Shown here one piece after another: positions 18,007 through 25,626 of a stretch of 60,418 bases of DNA. The translations under genes were made by a program, and so were the position numbers. The stretch is taken from NCBI GenBank assembly GCA_019748295.1, contig JAIEPT010000012.1, positions 1 through 60,418 of the forward strand, in the 5' to 3' direction. The notes under the pieces were generated by a model. It did not search any database. It was not told the origin of the DNA and saw nothing but the letters and a program-made list of their open reading frames with translations. The DNA comes from Gemmataceae bacterium (GTDB lineage Bacteria; Planctomycetota; Planctomycetia; Gemmatales; Gemmataceae). The number at the start of each line of letters is the position of its first letter. The stretch's first letter is position 1.

Positions 18007-18639
18007 CTACCGCCCTAGTTTCGCCTTCGGCAGCAACGTCGCCACCTTCCATTTGGCCAGCGACTTTCGACCAAGCGTCAGTTCGACTTCATCGGACGCC
18101 AGAAATATCGTCCGATCACGATAACCGCCAGCATGGCCAGGTCTGGGGTATCGATAAACTTCGATCTGCCGGTCAACGACGTTGACGATCCAATACTCAG
18201 GAACGCCCGCATGCGAATAGATTTCGGCCTTGGCCGTTCGATCGAAGTCCACGCTGCTGTTCGCAACTTCAACGACGAGGAACAAATCCGAGCCGGACGG
18301 ATGCCGATCGTCATACTCATCTTCCGGAGGTCGGGCAGCAATGACATCTGGTTCCGGTTCGCTGTTGCCCAGTGTGACGGCCGATTTCGTGCGGATGATC
18401 GCGTCGTCTCCATAGGCTTCGCCCAACAGCCGCGAAATGCGATTTACCGCGAAATCATGTTGAGGATCGTGCGGCGCCTTCGTCACCAAGCAGCCGTCGA
18501 TGAGTTCGATCGGATCGTCTTCCTGCAGCACCCCTGTCGCGATCATCTGGTGGTACTGATCGAGCGTAATGCGATGGATGCGCTCAGGCCATGCTGATGC
18601 CACGGTCGGCGTTCCGATCGGTTGCTTTGCGGCAATCAT
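18007..18639 (-). CDS. Uma2-family putative endonuclease
   Basis: 210 residues. The Uma2 (DUF820) fold is visible: IHRITLDQYHQMIATGVLQEDDPIELIDGCLV, then EPEPDVIAARPPEDEY, the nuclease strand SDLFLVVEVANSSVDFDRTAKAEIYSHAGVPEYWIV with its D, E and K residues, and a C-terminal RDRTIF. Uma2 proteins carry a PD-(D/E)xK core and are greatly expanded in planctomycetes and cyanobacteria, with unknown role. This one is distant from the three tandem copies at 20819-23324. Confidence 0.85.
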   Translation of the reverse strand: MIAAKQPIGTPTVASAWPERIHRITLDQYHQMIATGVLQEDDPIELIDGCLVTKAPHDPQHDFAVNRISRLLGEAYGDDAIIRTKSAVTLGNSEPEPDVIAARPPEDEYDDRHPSGSDLFLVVEVANSSVDFDRTAKAEIYSHAGVPEYWIVNVVDRQIEVYRYPRPGHAGGYRDRTIFLASDEVELTLGRKSLAKWKVATLLPKAKLGR

Positions 18640-18649
18640 GAGCGGTCAC

Positions 18650-18915
18650 CTACAAGTTCTGGTCGCGGAACCGCGCTACTGACTCCACTTCCGCGACCGC
18701 CAGCTCCACGTCGACATGGAAGTAAAAACGCAACGGAAGGATGTCGATGAACCGCAAGCCTTCCGACAAATCCATCCCTTTGTGGGTCGCGCGGTTTTCG
18801 AGAACTTGATTCGCCGTCTGTTTCGCCTGATGCGCAACTCTCGATCCGTGGACGTCGCCCACCAACGCGCCAATGCAATGGTCGCTTGCTTCGGCCATAC
18901 GACGCGAAAAGCCAC
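18650..18915 (-). pseudogene. RelE/ParE-type toxin, frameshifted
   Basis: Translation from a GTG at 18915, which overlaps the antitoxin stop (TAGTG), gives VAFRVVWPKQATIALARWWATSTDRE. The rest of the toxin is in another frame: VAHQAKQTANQVLENRATHKGMDLSEGLRFIDILPLRFYFHVDVELAVAEVESVARF. Together they match the 'RVLxVPPLRFxFxVDExxRxVxVxAV' toxin pattern. A single-base shift near 18835-18845 separates them. The second half alone has an ATG at 18898 in frame, but the product would lack a proper start. The toxin is probably dead. Confidence 0.65.
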
Positions 18916-19208
18916 TAGGTCGCCTGGCTTTCGTGGAAGCGTTCCAGGAGTACTTCGAGTCGTTCCGGGCCGCAGGGCCCTTCTTTGGCCCAAGTTTCCT
19001 CGAGCATGTCGAGCATTTGCGTCACTTGCTCGGTACTGTAACGCGGACCTGGCTCCTGCGAGCGGCGTTTGCACTCGGCGATGATGGTCTCCAGCTTGGG
19101 CGGAATGATCTTGCCCAGCGTCTTGCCGGATGCGTCGAAGATCTCGACAGGATCGAGCGCGGATGCGACGATCGCGTTTTGTTCGGGCGTCAGTTGGATG
19201 CGTTCCAT
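18915..19208 (-). CDS. Antitoxin paired with a broken toxin
   Basis: 97 residues from the ATG at 19208, preceded by GGAGGAGCG. MERIQLTPEQNAIVASALDPVEIFDASGKTLGKIIPPKLETIIAECKRRSQEPGPRYSTEQVTQMLDMLEETWAKEG. It is a paralogue of the antitoxin at 17669-17962. It ends with TAG overlapping the GTG of the damaged toxin. The reading frame is open well upstream into thiF, but that extension is not family-like. Confidence 0.7.
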   Translation of the reverse strand: MERIQLTPEQNAIVASALDPVEIFDASGKTLGKIIPPKLETIIAECKRRSQEPGPRYSTEQVTQMLDMLEETWAKEGPCGPERLEVLLERFHESQAT

Positions 19209-19252
19209 GGTTCGCTCCTCCTGTTGCGCGTTATTGCGCCGCGTGCTTCCGC

Positions 19253-20296
19253 TCAATGCCCGATGTACTTCGCGTAAAGCACGCGGGCTTTCTCGGTGTC
19301 GTCCGTCCCCTTGATGATCGCTCGGCCATCGGGGAAAACGGTGAACTCGTAGGTTTCCACGTCGAACTTCAGGAGAAACTTGTTGAAGCTCACCTTGCCC
19401 CCCATCGTTTCCAGATGGCGGGCCATTTCGCCGAAATTGAGCTGCGAGGCGGCGCGATGCGAGACCTGCACGGCATTGCGGCCGCAGAGGGTGGTGGTCT
19501 GCGAGCCGTGCTGGCCTTCGAGCCATTCGAACTTTCGGTGCTTGCAGCAGGGGCAATCGACTTTGCCAAGCAAGGGGGCGATCTTGATGCGGCGCATCTG
19601 GTTTTCCCAGACGTCGAGGTAGATTAGTTCGCGATTCACCTTGTCCATGGCGCCCGTGAGGATCTTGAACGCCTCGGCCACCTGGAAGTTGGCGATGATG
19701 CTGACGATGGCGCCAAGCACGCCCGCGGTTTCGCAGGTGCCTGCTTCGCCCGGATTCGGCGCCGCCTCGAAGACGCAACGCAGGCACGGCGTTTGGCCGG
19801 GCAGGATCGTCATCGTTTGGCCGTGGCTGCCGATCGAACCGCCGTAGACCCACGGCTTGTTCAGCTTCACGGCCACGTCGTTGATGAGGTAGCGGACCTC
19901 GAAATTGTCGGTGCCGTCGAGGATGAGGTCGGCATCCTTGCAAAGGCCTTCGATGTTGGTGCGATCGATGTCGGCGACGACCGACTCGACTTCCACTGCC
20001 GAGTTGATGAGGCGGAGCTTACGCGCCGCGGCTTCCGCCTTCGGCACATTATCGGCCACGTCTTTTTCATCGAAGAGGATCTGCCGTTGCAGATTGTGGA
20101 TTTCGATGAAATCGCGATCGATGATGCGGACGAAGCCGACGCCGCCGCGGACGAGGGCATTGGCGAGGACGGTGCCCAGAGCACCGCAGCCGGCCAGCGT
20201 GACGCGGGAATCGCGGAGCTTCATCTGCCCTTTTTCGCCCACGCCGTAAAATCGCATCTGGCGGGAGTAGCGTTCGAGAGACGGATCGGTCGGCAT
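19253..20296 (-). CDS. ThiF/MoeB/HesA-type sulfur-carrier adenylyltransferase
   Basis: 347 residues from the ATG at 20296. The E1-like fold is clear: ERYSRQMRFYGVGEKGQMKLRDSRVTLAGCGALGTVLANALVRGGVGFVRIIDRDFIEIHNLQRQILF for ATP binding, DLILDGTDNFEVRYLIND, and two CxxC pairs for zinc (PCLRC and CPCC). A likely acceptor cysteine is in GEAGTCETAGVLG. It should adenylate the C-terminal glycine of a small carrier for thiocarboxylate formation. The last 70 residues are an extra alpha/beta domain. The carrier gene and a small acidic gene lie just upstream on the same strand. It could serve molybdopterin, thiamine or amino-acid sulfur transfer; context favours the last. Confidence 0.88.
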   Translation of the reverse strand: MPTDPSLERYSRQMRFYGVGEKGQMKLRDSRVTLAGCGALGTVLANALVRGGVGFVRIIDRDFIEIHNLQRQILFDEKDVADNVPKAEAAARKLRLINSAVEVESVVADIDRTNIEGLCKDADLILDGTDNFEVRYLINDVAVKLNKPWVYGGSIGSHGQTMTILPGQTPCLRCVFEAAPNPGEAGTCETAGVLGAIVSIIANFQVAEAFKILTGAMDKVNRELIYLDVWENQMRRIKIAPLLGKVDCPCCKHRKFEWLEGQHGSQTTTLCGRNAVQVSHRAASQLNFGEMARHLETMGGKVSFNKFLLKFDVETYEFTVFPDGRAIIKGTDDTEKARVLYAKYIGH

Positions 20297-20320
20297 CGTT
20301 CGGTTCCGGTGGTAAACAAT

Positions 20321-20410
20321 GGTTAGCCGCGACGCGCCGCGGAGCGCGGGGAAGGCGCCCAATCGTCGCATGGCAAGCAGTCCGCGCTCCGCTGCGCGTC
20401 GCGGCTAACC
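20321..20410. repeat. Repeat family H inverted repeat
   Basis: Left arm GGTTAGCCGCGACGCGC and right arm GCGCGTCGCGGCTAACC, with internal CGCGGAGCGCGG/CCGCGCTCCG pairing. It lies between the small acidic gene and thiF and may attenuate thiF expression or stabilise transcript ends. Confidence 0.75.
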
Positions 20411-20414
20411 GGGA

Positions 20415-20816
20415 TCAGGCCAGGTTCTTGCGCCCCTTCGGCTTGTCCTCGTCCGGCCCGACGCCGAACTCGAAGAGGAACGTGCGAAGGAACGTCACCT
20501 CTTCCTGCGGCCATTTTTCGGTGCGGGCGAAGTCCTGCAGCACTTCCATGTCTTCGCGCACCCGTTTCAGTTCCGGGCCGCTGAGGCGTTGCAGGTAGGT
20601 GGCGAAATAGTTGAGCGCCTCATTGGCAGCCGAGTCGTTGACGACGGCTTCATCGGAGCCGTCGAGAAAGACCACGGCATGGAGCACCGCGAGCAGCATC
20701 GGGTGGATGCCGAGTTCTTCGGGGATGAGCGGGAAAACCGCCGCCCCCTCGGGCACTTCCGCTTGCGGGGCGCAATCCTCTTCGTCCTCATCATGTTCGT
20801 CGTGGTTCTGGCTCAT
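20415..20816 (-). CDS. Small acidic protein between moaD-like and thiF genes
   Basis: 133 residues. Residues 1-20 are almost all Asp/Glu/His/Asn (SQNHDEHDEDEEDC). The remainder is helical (GIHPMLLAVLHAVVFLDGSDEAVVNDSAANEALNYFATYLQRL..RVREDMEVLQDFARTEKWPQEEVTFLRTFLFEFGVG). No known domain is recognised. It starts two bases after the stop of the MoaD-like gene and precedes thiF, so it is probably co-transcribed with both and may belong to the same sulfur-transfer machinery. Confidence 0.7.
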   Translation of the reverse strand: MSQNHDEHDEDEEDCAPQAEVPEGAAVFPLIPEELGIHPMLLAVLHAVVFLDGSDEAVVNDSAANEALNYFATYLQRLSGPELKRVREDMEVLQDFARTEKWPQEEVTFLRTFLFEFGVGPDEDKPKGRKNLA

Positions 20817-20818
20817 TT

Positions 20819-21091
20819 TCAGCCTCCCGCCACGGCCGGGATGATGCTCACTTCGTCGCCGTCCTTCACTGCCGTCTCGAGGTTTTCGAGATAGCGGACG
20901 TCTTCGTCGTTGAGGTAAATGTTGACGAAGCGCCGCAACTGGCCCTTGTCGAACAAGCGATCGACGATGCCAGGAAACTTGGCGCCGACGTTGGCGAGCA
21001 CATCCTGCACGCTGGCCCCGCTCGATTCGACGGTCGCCTGCCCATCGGTATGTTGCCGCATCGGGGCGGGGATATGGACTTTCACTGCCAT
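20819..21091 (-). CDS. MoaD/ThiS-like ubiquitin-fold sulfur carrier
   Basis: 90 residues from the ATG at 21091, with AGAGGAAAGG upstream. MAVKVHIPAPMRQHTDGQATVESSGASVQDVLANVGAKFPGIVDRLFDKGQLRRFVNIYLNDEDVRYLENLETAVKDGDEVSIIPAVAGG. The beta-grasp pattern, 'NIYLNDEDVRYLENLET.VKDGDEVSIIPAVAGG' and terminal GG are those of MoaD/CysO-type carriers. ThiF encoded at 19253 is the obvious activating enzyme. The same frame is open upstream through a complete Uma2 gene, so it may also be made as the C-terminal domain of a fusion (see 20819-21862). Confidence 0.88.
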   Translation of the reverse strand: MAVKVHIPAPMRQHTDGQATVESSGASVQDVLANVGAKFPGIVDRLFDKGQLRRFVNIYLNDEDVRYLENLETAVKDGDEVSIIPAVAGG

Positions 21092-21862
21092 GGTGGGAGA
21101 ACCTTTCCTCTGCAGAGACGGACGTTGCTGGGCGTCGCTAGGTGGTGCATTCTTATGGGCCGCAAGGCGTTCGACGAAGGCACGATGCTCGGGGCTGGCG
21201 AGGCCTTCGCGAAGCGTGGACTCGAGTTTTTCGAAATCGGACTGAAGAAGCGATTCCGGATGAAGCCAAAGCCCAGGAAAAACTCGACTCTGAAGCACGC
21301 CATCGACCGGCTGCAACTTGACATATGCTCCGCCTTCAAGGGCAAACCAATCGAGCTGCTTGTCCAGCACTCTCCAAACCAGATACTCCTCAGCTCCATT
21401 ACGCTGGTAGGCGCGAAGTTTGTCGTGCAGATCATAGCTGACGGAACTCGCTGCGACTTCCATCGCCAAATCGGGAGCCCGGTCGAGGCTTGATTCGATG
21501 AGTTTCGCCTTGCCGCCGCACTCGGGTTTCACGAAGAGCGAGAGGTCCGGTTGAAACTCGTTTTTCTCGTCGAGGATCACCGTCCCGTTGTCGGCTCCCT
21601 GAACGCCAGGCGTCCGAAAACAATACAAGGCAAGCCAGCCGCCCAAAGTGAGGTGAGGGGCGGCATGATTCGGAATGGAAACCGGCGACGCCATGTAGAC
21701 CACCCCTTCCACGAGTTCGGCCTTTTTCACTTCAGGCATGGCCGAATAACGGCGATGAAACTCCGCTTGCGACAAGCGGTCGCCGGTTTCCAAAGGCGGA
21801 ACGAAATCGCTTGGTGGGGGCGGAGCAGGCATCTGCACATGCGGGGAGGTCACGGCCGCCAT
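20819..21862 (-). CDS. Uma2-like protein fused in frame to MoaD-like carrier (Uma2 copy 1)
   Basis: 347 residues with no stop between the domains. Residues 1-234 are a Uma2 protein (RLSQAEFHRRYSAMPEVKKAELVEGVVYMASP, PDLAMEVAASSVSYDLHDKLRAYQRNGAEEYLVWRV). Residues 235-257 are a polar linker (NAPPSDAQQRPSLQRKG) and 258-347 the MoaD-like carrier. The first 63 residues are identical to Uma2 copy 2. The usual Uma2 ending ANSKPKEG is replaced by the linker, so the stop was lost. The start is two bases after the stop of copy 2. Whether the fusion or the separate carrier is made, or both, cannot be told from sequence. Confidence 0.75.
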   Translation of the reverse strand: MAAVTSPHVQMPAPPPPSDFVPPLETGDRLSQAEFHRRYSAMPEVKKAELVEGVVYMASPVSIPNHAAPHLTLGGWLALYCFRTPGVQGADNGTVILDEKNEFQPDLSLFVKPECGGKAKLIESSLDRAPDLAMEVAASSVSYDLHDKLRAYQRNGAEEYLVWRVLDKQLDWFALEGGAYVKLQPVDGVLQSRVFPGLWLHPESLLQSDFEKLESTLREGLASPEHRAFVERLAAHKNAPPSDAQQRPSLQRKGSPTMAVKVHIPAPMRQHTDGQATVESSGASVQDVLANVGAKFPGIVDRLFDKGQLRRFVNIYLNDEDVRYLENLETAVKDGDEVSIIPAVAGG

Positions 21863-21864
21863 GA

Positions 21865-22593
21865 TCAGCCCTCCTTCGGTTTGGAATTCGCCGCGAGGCG
21901 TTCGACGAAGGCGCCATGCTCGGGGCTGGCAAGGCCTTCGCGAAGCGTGGATTCGAGCTTTTCGAAGTCGGAGCCGACGAGCGCCGCGACATTCAGATAA
22001 AGCCCTGGAAAAACACTGCTTCGTTGAATTCCATCGGCCGAATCGGCTCGAACGAACTTGCCTTCGCGAAGTACGAACCAATCGACTTGCCGATCGAGCG
22101 TTCGCCAAACGATGTATTCCCGCACTCCCTGGCGTTGATAGGCACGCAGTTTGTCGTGCAGGTCGTAACTGACCGAACTGGCCGCCACCTCCGCAGCCAG
22201 TTCGGGCGCGCCGCTCAACCCCACCGTTTCGACCTTAGATTGACCGCCGCATTCGGCTTGGATGAACAAAGCGGCATCCGGCTGGACTTCGTTCAAGTCG
22301 TCGAGAACCACCGTGCCATTGTCCGCTAATCGGACGCCTGGCGTACGAAATCGGTATAGGCTGAGCCAACCTACGATGACGCCGTGCGGATCGGCATGAT
22401 TGTCGATCGAAACCGGCGACGCCATGTAGACCACCCCTTCCACGAGTTCGGCCTTTTTCACTTCAGGCATGGCCGAATAACGGCGATGAAACTCCGCTTG
22501 CGACAAGCGGTCGCCGGTTTCCAAAGGCGGAACGAAATCGCTTGGTGGGGGCGGAGCAGGCATCTGCACATGCGGGGAGGTCACGGCCGCCAT
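21865..22593 (-). CDS. Uma2-family protein, tandem copy 2
   Basis: 242 residues from the ATG at 22593. It shares its first 63 residues exactly with copy 1 and its last 27 (GLASPEHGAFVERLAANSKPKEG and neighbours) with copy 3; the middle differs from both. ELAAEVAASSVSYDLHDKLRAYQRQGVREYIVWRTLDRQVDWF carries the nuclease-core acidic and lysine residues. Stop and next start are separated by two bases, so it is co-translated with copy 1. Confidence 0.88.
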   Translation of the reverse strand: MAAVTSPHVQMPAPPPPSDFVPPLETGDRLSQAEFHRRYSAMPEVKKAELVEGVVYMASPVSIDNHADPHGVIVGWLSLYRFRTPGVRLADNGTVVLDDLNEVQPDAALFIQAECGGQSKVETVGLSGAPELAAEVAASSVSYDLHDKLRAYQRQGVREYIVWRTLDRQVDWFVLREGKFVRADSADGIQRSSVFPGLYLNVAALVGSDFEKLESTLREGLASPEHGAFVERLAANSKPKEG

Positions 22594-22595
22594 GA

Positions 22596-23324
22596 TCAGC
22601 CCTCCTTCGGTTTGGAATTCGCCGCGAGCCGTTCGACGAAGGCGCCATGCTCGGGGCTGGCAAGGCCTTCGCGAAGATAAGCGATGTTCGCTTTCGAATC
22701 GTTTCGGATCAGCGCCTTGGCGTCCATCCAAAGCCCGGGAAACTTGATGCTTCGATGCTTTCCATCATTCGATTCCTGACGAACGTATTTGCCGTCTTTC
22801 AGAATGAACCAATCGATCTCATCATCCTCGACGCGCCAAACGACATACTCAAGTACGCCATTTCGGCGATACGCACGCAGCTTTTCGTGGAGGTCGTAAC
22901 TGACCGTGCTGGCTGAAATCTCAACAACGAATTCCGGGCCGCCTTGAAGGTATCCATCGCTATCGAACGACGACTGACCGATGCCATCGAGCTTAATCAT
23001 GAGGAACGCATCGGGTTGCACGGTGTTGTCCCTATCAAGGCGTACCGTACTGTCCCCATAACCAACAACGCCCGGCGTTTCGTCCGCATACTCTCCAATC
23101 CATCGGGAGATCTGAACAGACTGTCGGCCATGGAAATCGCCACGAACGGGAGACGCCATGTATACGACTCCTTCAATCAGTTCCGCCTTGACGTTCGGCA
23201 TCGCCGAATAGCGGCGCTCGAATTCCGCGGCGGTGAGATGATCGCCGTTCTGCAACAGGGGCGGACGGGCCGGGGCCGGTTGGCTCGTCGCAAGGGCCGG
23301 TGAGGTGGCGGCTGAAGTAGTCAT
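22596..23324 (-). CDS. Uma2-family protein, tandem copy 3
   Basis: 242 residues from the ATG at about 23324; a GTG three codons earlier is possible. MTTSAATSPALATSQPAPARPPLLQNGDHLTAAEFERRYSAMPNVKAELIEGVVYMASPV, then EFVVEISASTVSYDLHEKLRAYRRNGVLEYVVWRVEDDEIDWF. Its body is the most divergent of the three copies, while its C-terminus matches copy 2. It is the first gene of the Uma2-Uma2-Uma2/MoaD-acidic protein string and lies 180 bases downstream of the threonine-synthase-like gene on the same strand. Confidence 0.88.
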   Translation of the reverse strand: MTTSAATSPALATSQPAPARPPLLQNGDHLTAAEFERRYSAMPNVKAELIEGVVYMASPVRGDFHGRQSVQISRWIGEYADETPGVVGYGDSTVRLDRDNTVQPDAFLMIKLDGIGQSSFDSDGYLQGGPEFVVEISASTVSYDLHEKLRAYRRNGVLEYVVWRVEDDEIDWFILKDGKYVRQESNDGKHRSIKFPGLWMDAKALIRNDSKANIAYLREGLASPEHGAFVERLAANSKPKEG

Positions 23325-23507
23325 GGGTCGCACCAGGAAGGTGATGAATACGCACCTTCATTGAATCACGAGAAACCGCGAATGGGAGACGTTTGACGGC
23401 AAGGTCGCTGATCTTGCCGCGGGCTGCAAAACAAACGCCCGCACGGCGCCGCCCCCTCACCCGGCCTGCGGCCACCCTCTGCCCCGAGCGGGAAAGGTAG
23501 GCGAGGT

Positions 23508-24779
23508 TTACGCGAGGACGGCTTCGACCTTGGTATTCAGCGGCTTCTTCAGTTCGTAGATCGGCTCGAACTCTTCGAGTGCGGGCTTGATTACGATCGG
23601 GCGCTCCACCGCTTCGGCAACAGCATCCGACGTCTTCAAGCCGTTGCCGGTCACGCAGATCACGATCTCTTCGTCGCGCGGAATACGGCCCGCTTCGATC
23701 AGTTTCTTCGTCACGGCCAGCGTCACGCCGCCGGCGGTCTCGGCCCAAATGCCTTCGGTGCGGCCCATGAGCAGCATCGCGTCCACGATCTCGGCGTCGC
23801 TCACGTCCTCGCCCCAACCGCCCGTTTCGCGCATCACTTTGGCGGCGAAGAAGCCGTCGGCCGGGTCGCCGATCGCTAGCGATTTCGCAATCGTGTTCGG
23901 CTTGCGCACCGGCTTGTGCTGCTCGCGGTTGTTCTTCACGGCATCGGTGATCGGGTTGCAACCTGCGGCCTGGGCGCCGTAGACCTTGCAGACCGGGTCA
24001 TCGATGAGGCCGACCTTGTGCAGTTCGTGAAACGCCTTGTGCAGTTTGCCGATGAGGCTGCCGCCCGCCATCGGGGCGACGACATGCTTCGGCACGCGCC
24101 AACCGAGCTGCTCGGCGATCTCGTAACCCATCGTCTTCGAGCCTTCGGCATAGAACGGCCGAAGGTTGATGTTGACGAAGCCCCAGCCGTATTTGAAGGC
24201 GACCTGGGTGCAGAGGCGATTCACCTGATCGTAGGTCCCGGTCACGCCGATGACATTCGCGCCATAGATCGTGGTGCCCAGGATCTTGGCGGCTTCGAGA
24301 TCGCTGGGAACGAAGATGAAGGCTTCGAGCCCCACTGCCGCCGCATTCGCGGCGACGCTGTTGGCGAGATTGCCGGTGGAGGCACAGCCGACGGTTTTGA
24401 AGCCGAACTCAACTGCTTTGCTGAGGGCGACCGAAACGACACGGTCCTTGAACGACAGGGTAGGGAAATTGACCGCGTCGTTCTTGACCCACAGTTTCTT
24501 GACGCCGATTTCCTTGGCAAGACGACGGCAATCGACCAACGGCGTGCCGCCCACGAGCGGGCCGACGGTCGGTTCGCCGTCGATGGGGAGCAGCTCGCGG
24601 TAGCGCCACATGTTGAAGGGGCGCAGTTCGATCTTGTCGCGGCTGATGACTTCGCGGATGCCTTCGTAGTCGTAATCGACTTCGAGAGGGCCGAAATCTT
24701 CGGTGCAGAAGTTCAGCGGTTGCTTGGGGAAGAGCTTGCCGCAGATGCGGCACTTCAGGCCGCGTACGAAATCGTGCAT
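23508..24779 (-). CDS. thrC: Threonine synthase-family PLP enzyme
   Basis: 423 residues. The N-terminus has cysteines at 10, 13 and 25 (CRICGKLFP..FC), a metal-ribbon-like start seen in several bacterial and archaeal threonine synthases. PLP lysine K111 is in NFPTLSFKDRVVSVALSKAVEFG, ASTGNLANSVAANAAAVGL binds the phosphate, and VVAPMAGGSLIGKLHKAF and GIWAETAGGVTLAVTKKLI follow. The family turns O-phosphohomoserine into threonine. A SAM-I riboswitch and terminator precede it, which is not expected for plain threonine synthesis, and sulfur-carrier genes follow it. It may therefore act on O-phosphohomoserine with sulfur to give homocysteine. Threonine synthesis remains the default call. Confidence 0.85.
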   Translation of the reverse strand: MHDFVRGLKCRICGKLFPKQPLNFCTEDFGPLEVDYDYEGIREVISRDKIELRPFNMWRYRELLPIDGEPTVGPLVGGTPLVDCRRLAKEIGVKKLWVKNDAVNFPTLSFKDRVVSVALSKAVEFGFKTVGCASTGNLANSVAANAAAVGLEAFIFVPSDLEAAKILGTTIYGANVIGVTGTYDQVNRLCTQVAFKYGWGFVNINLRPFYAEGSKTMGYEIAEQLGWRVPKHVVAPMAGGSLIGKLHKAFHELHKVGLIDDPVCKVYGAQAAGCNPITDAVKNNREQHKPVRKPNTIAKSLAIGDPADGFFAAKVMRETGGWGEDVSDAEIVDAMLLMGRTEGIWAETAGGVTLAVTKKLIEAGRIPRDEEIVICVTGNGLKTSDAVAEAVERPIVIKPALEEFEPIYELKKPLNTKVEAVLA

Positions 24780-24943
24780 GGTCGCTGTCGCCTCGGATCG
24801 GTTGGGTCGGTCTGCGGCATGGCGTCCCCCGGAGCAAGCGCTCCGAAGCCGACAAGGACGCGAGCGCAGAGCCGAAACAAGTTCGGTCGCTCAGGAACAA
24901 CGCGGAGGTATCTGGTAGGGTGCGAAACCGAGAGAGGGGCAAC

Positions 24944-24979
24944 AAAAAAGCCACTCTTCCGGTTTCAGAGAAGAATGGC
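24944..24979 (-). terminator. Riboswitch expression-platform terminator
   Basis: On the minus strand GCCATTCTTCTCTGAAACCGGAAGAGTGGC folds into a stem-loop and is followed directly by TTTTTT. It lies just after the SAM-I aptamer and 165 bases before the thrC-like start, so SAM binding would favour termination. Confidence 0.85.
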
Positions 24980-24993
24980 ATGCAAAGACTGCC

Positions 24994-25101
24994 ATCTTAT
25001 CTCTCCCGGCCGTACCGGGGGGGAGTTAGCACCTGCGTCGCGTTTCCGCGACCGGTTGCTGTGGCTTCAAAGGGCCCAACCCTCAGCCACTCTGGATAAG
25101 A
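24994..25101 (-). ncRNA. SAM-I (S-box) riboswitch
   Basis: On the minus strand the leader begins CTTATCCAGAGTGGCTGAGG, continues with GGGCCCTTTGAAGCC and CAGCAACC, then a variable CGCGGAAACGCG hairpin, then AGGTGCTAACTCC, and closes with GAGAGATAAG. These are the conserved S-box blocks in order, and CTTATC/GATAAG forms the closing P1 helix. A factor-independent terminator follows at 24944-24979. The regulated gene is the threonine-synthase-like gene starting at 24779, and possibly the downstream genes through thiF. Confidence 0.93.
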
Positions 25102-25248
25102 TACCGCACCAAGTTGTCGAAGGGCATCTTAGAGGAGAACGAAGTCGGGATCAACGGAAAATCGCTCGTGAACCTGAAAAAAATGCCGCCGCTAGCGAAA
25201 CAATGCCGTCCAGGCGAGCTTCGCTGCCGGATCCATCAGACCGCCCTG

Positions 25249-25366
25249 GGCGAGCCGGGAGCGTTAGTAGCGACCGGAGGCAGACCGTCGGCATGGCGTA
25301 CAGTCGCGGACGACCTGCAGGCCGAGTGTCCCGTCTGCCTCCGGTCGCTAACGCTCCCGGCTCGCC
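25249..25366. repeat. Repeat family E inverted repeat
   Basis: Left arm GGCGAGCCGGGAGCGTTAGT continues as AGCGACCGGAGGCAGAC; the right arm is GTCTGCCTCCGGTCGCTAAC followed by GCTCCCGGCTCGCC. The arms differ by one AGT insertion. The 48-base spacer has no feature. It sits upstream of both the riboswitch transcript and the DUF433 gene. Confidence 0.8.
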
Positions 25367-25626
25367 TTGCTCCCACGCAATCACCACGCGGACCAGGTCA
25401 CCCGCCGTCAACGGCGGGCCTCAACGCTGCGCGAAAGCCCCGTGAACGGGGCTCGGTTTGGGCATGGCGTGTCCTCTTCGACGCATTTTACCGAGGATCG
25501 GCGGGGCGATGTTTGGCTCCCACTTGGACGGACGGACAGTGCGTCGATTCCGAGAGCCATCGCGTGCCTCGTGAGGTGTGATAGGATACAGCCATTGGCG
25601 TCGGGAACGTCGGCCGAGGCGAGCGC

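Larger units (their letters stand above)
24780..25626. other. Leader and repeat region without genes
   Basis: About 850 bases between the thrC-like gene and the DUF433 gene. From left to right it holds the thrC leader, a terminator, a SAM-I riboswitch, a region without visible features, the family-E inverted repeat and a short AGCCCCGTGAACGGGGCT hairpin (25432-25449). No convincing coding frame is present. Confidence 0.7.

Noticed and set aside
25432..25460. AGCCCCGTGAACGGGGCT hairpin as a terminator
   Set aside because: A good stem, but only a short weak T-run (CGGTTTGG) and no gene ending nearby on the plus strand; left as an unexplained hairpin.
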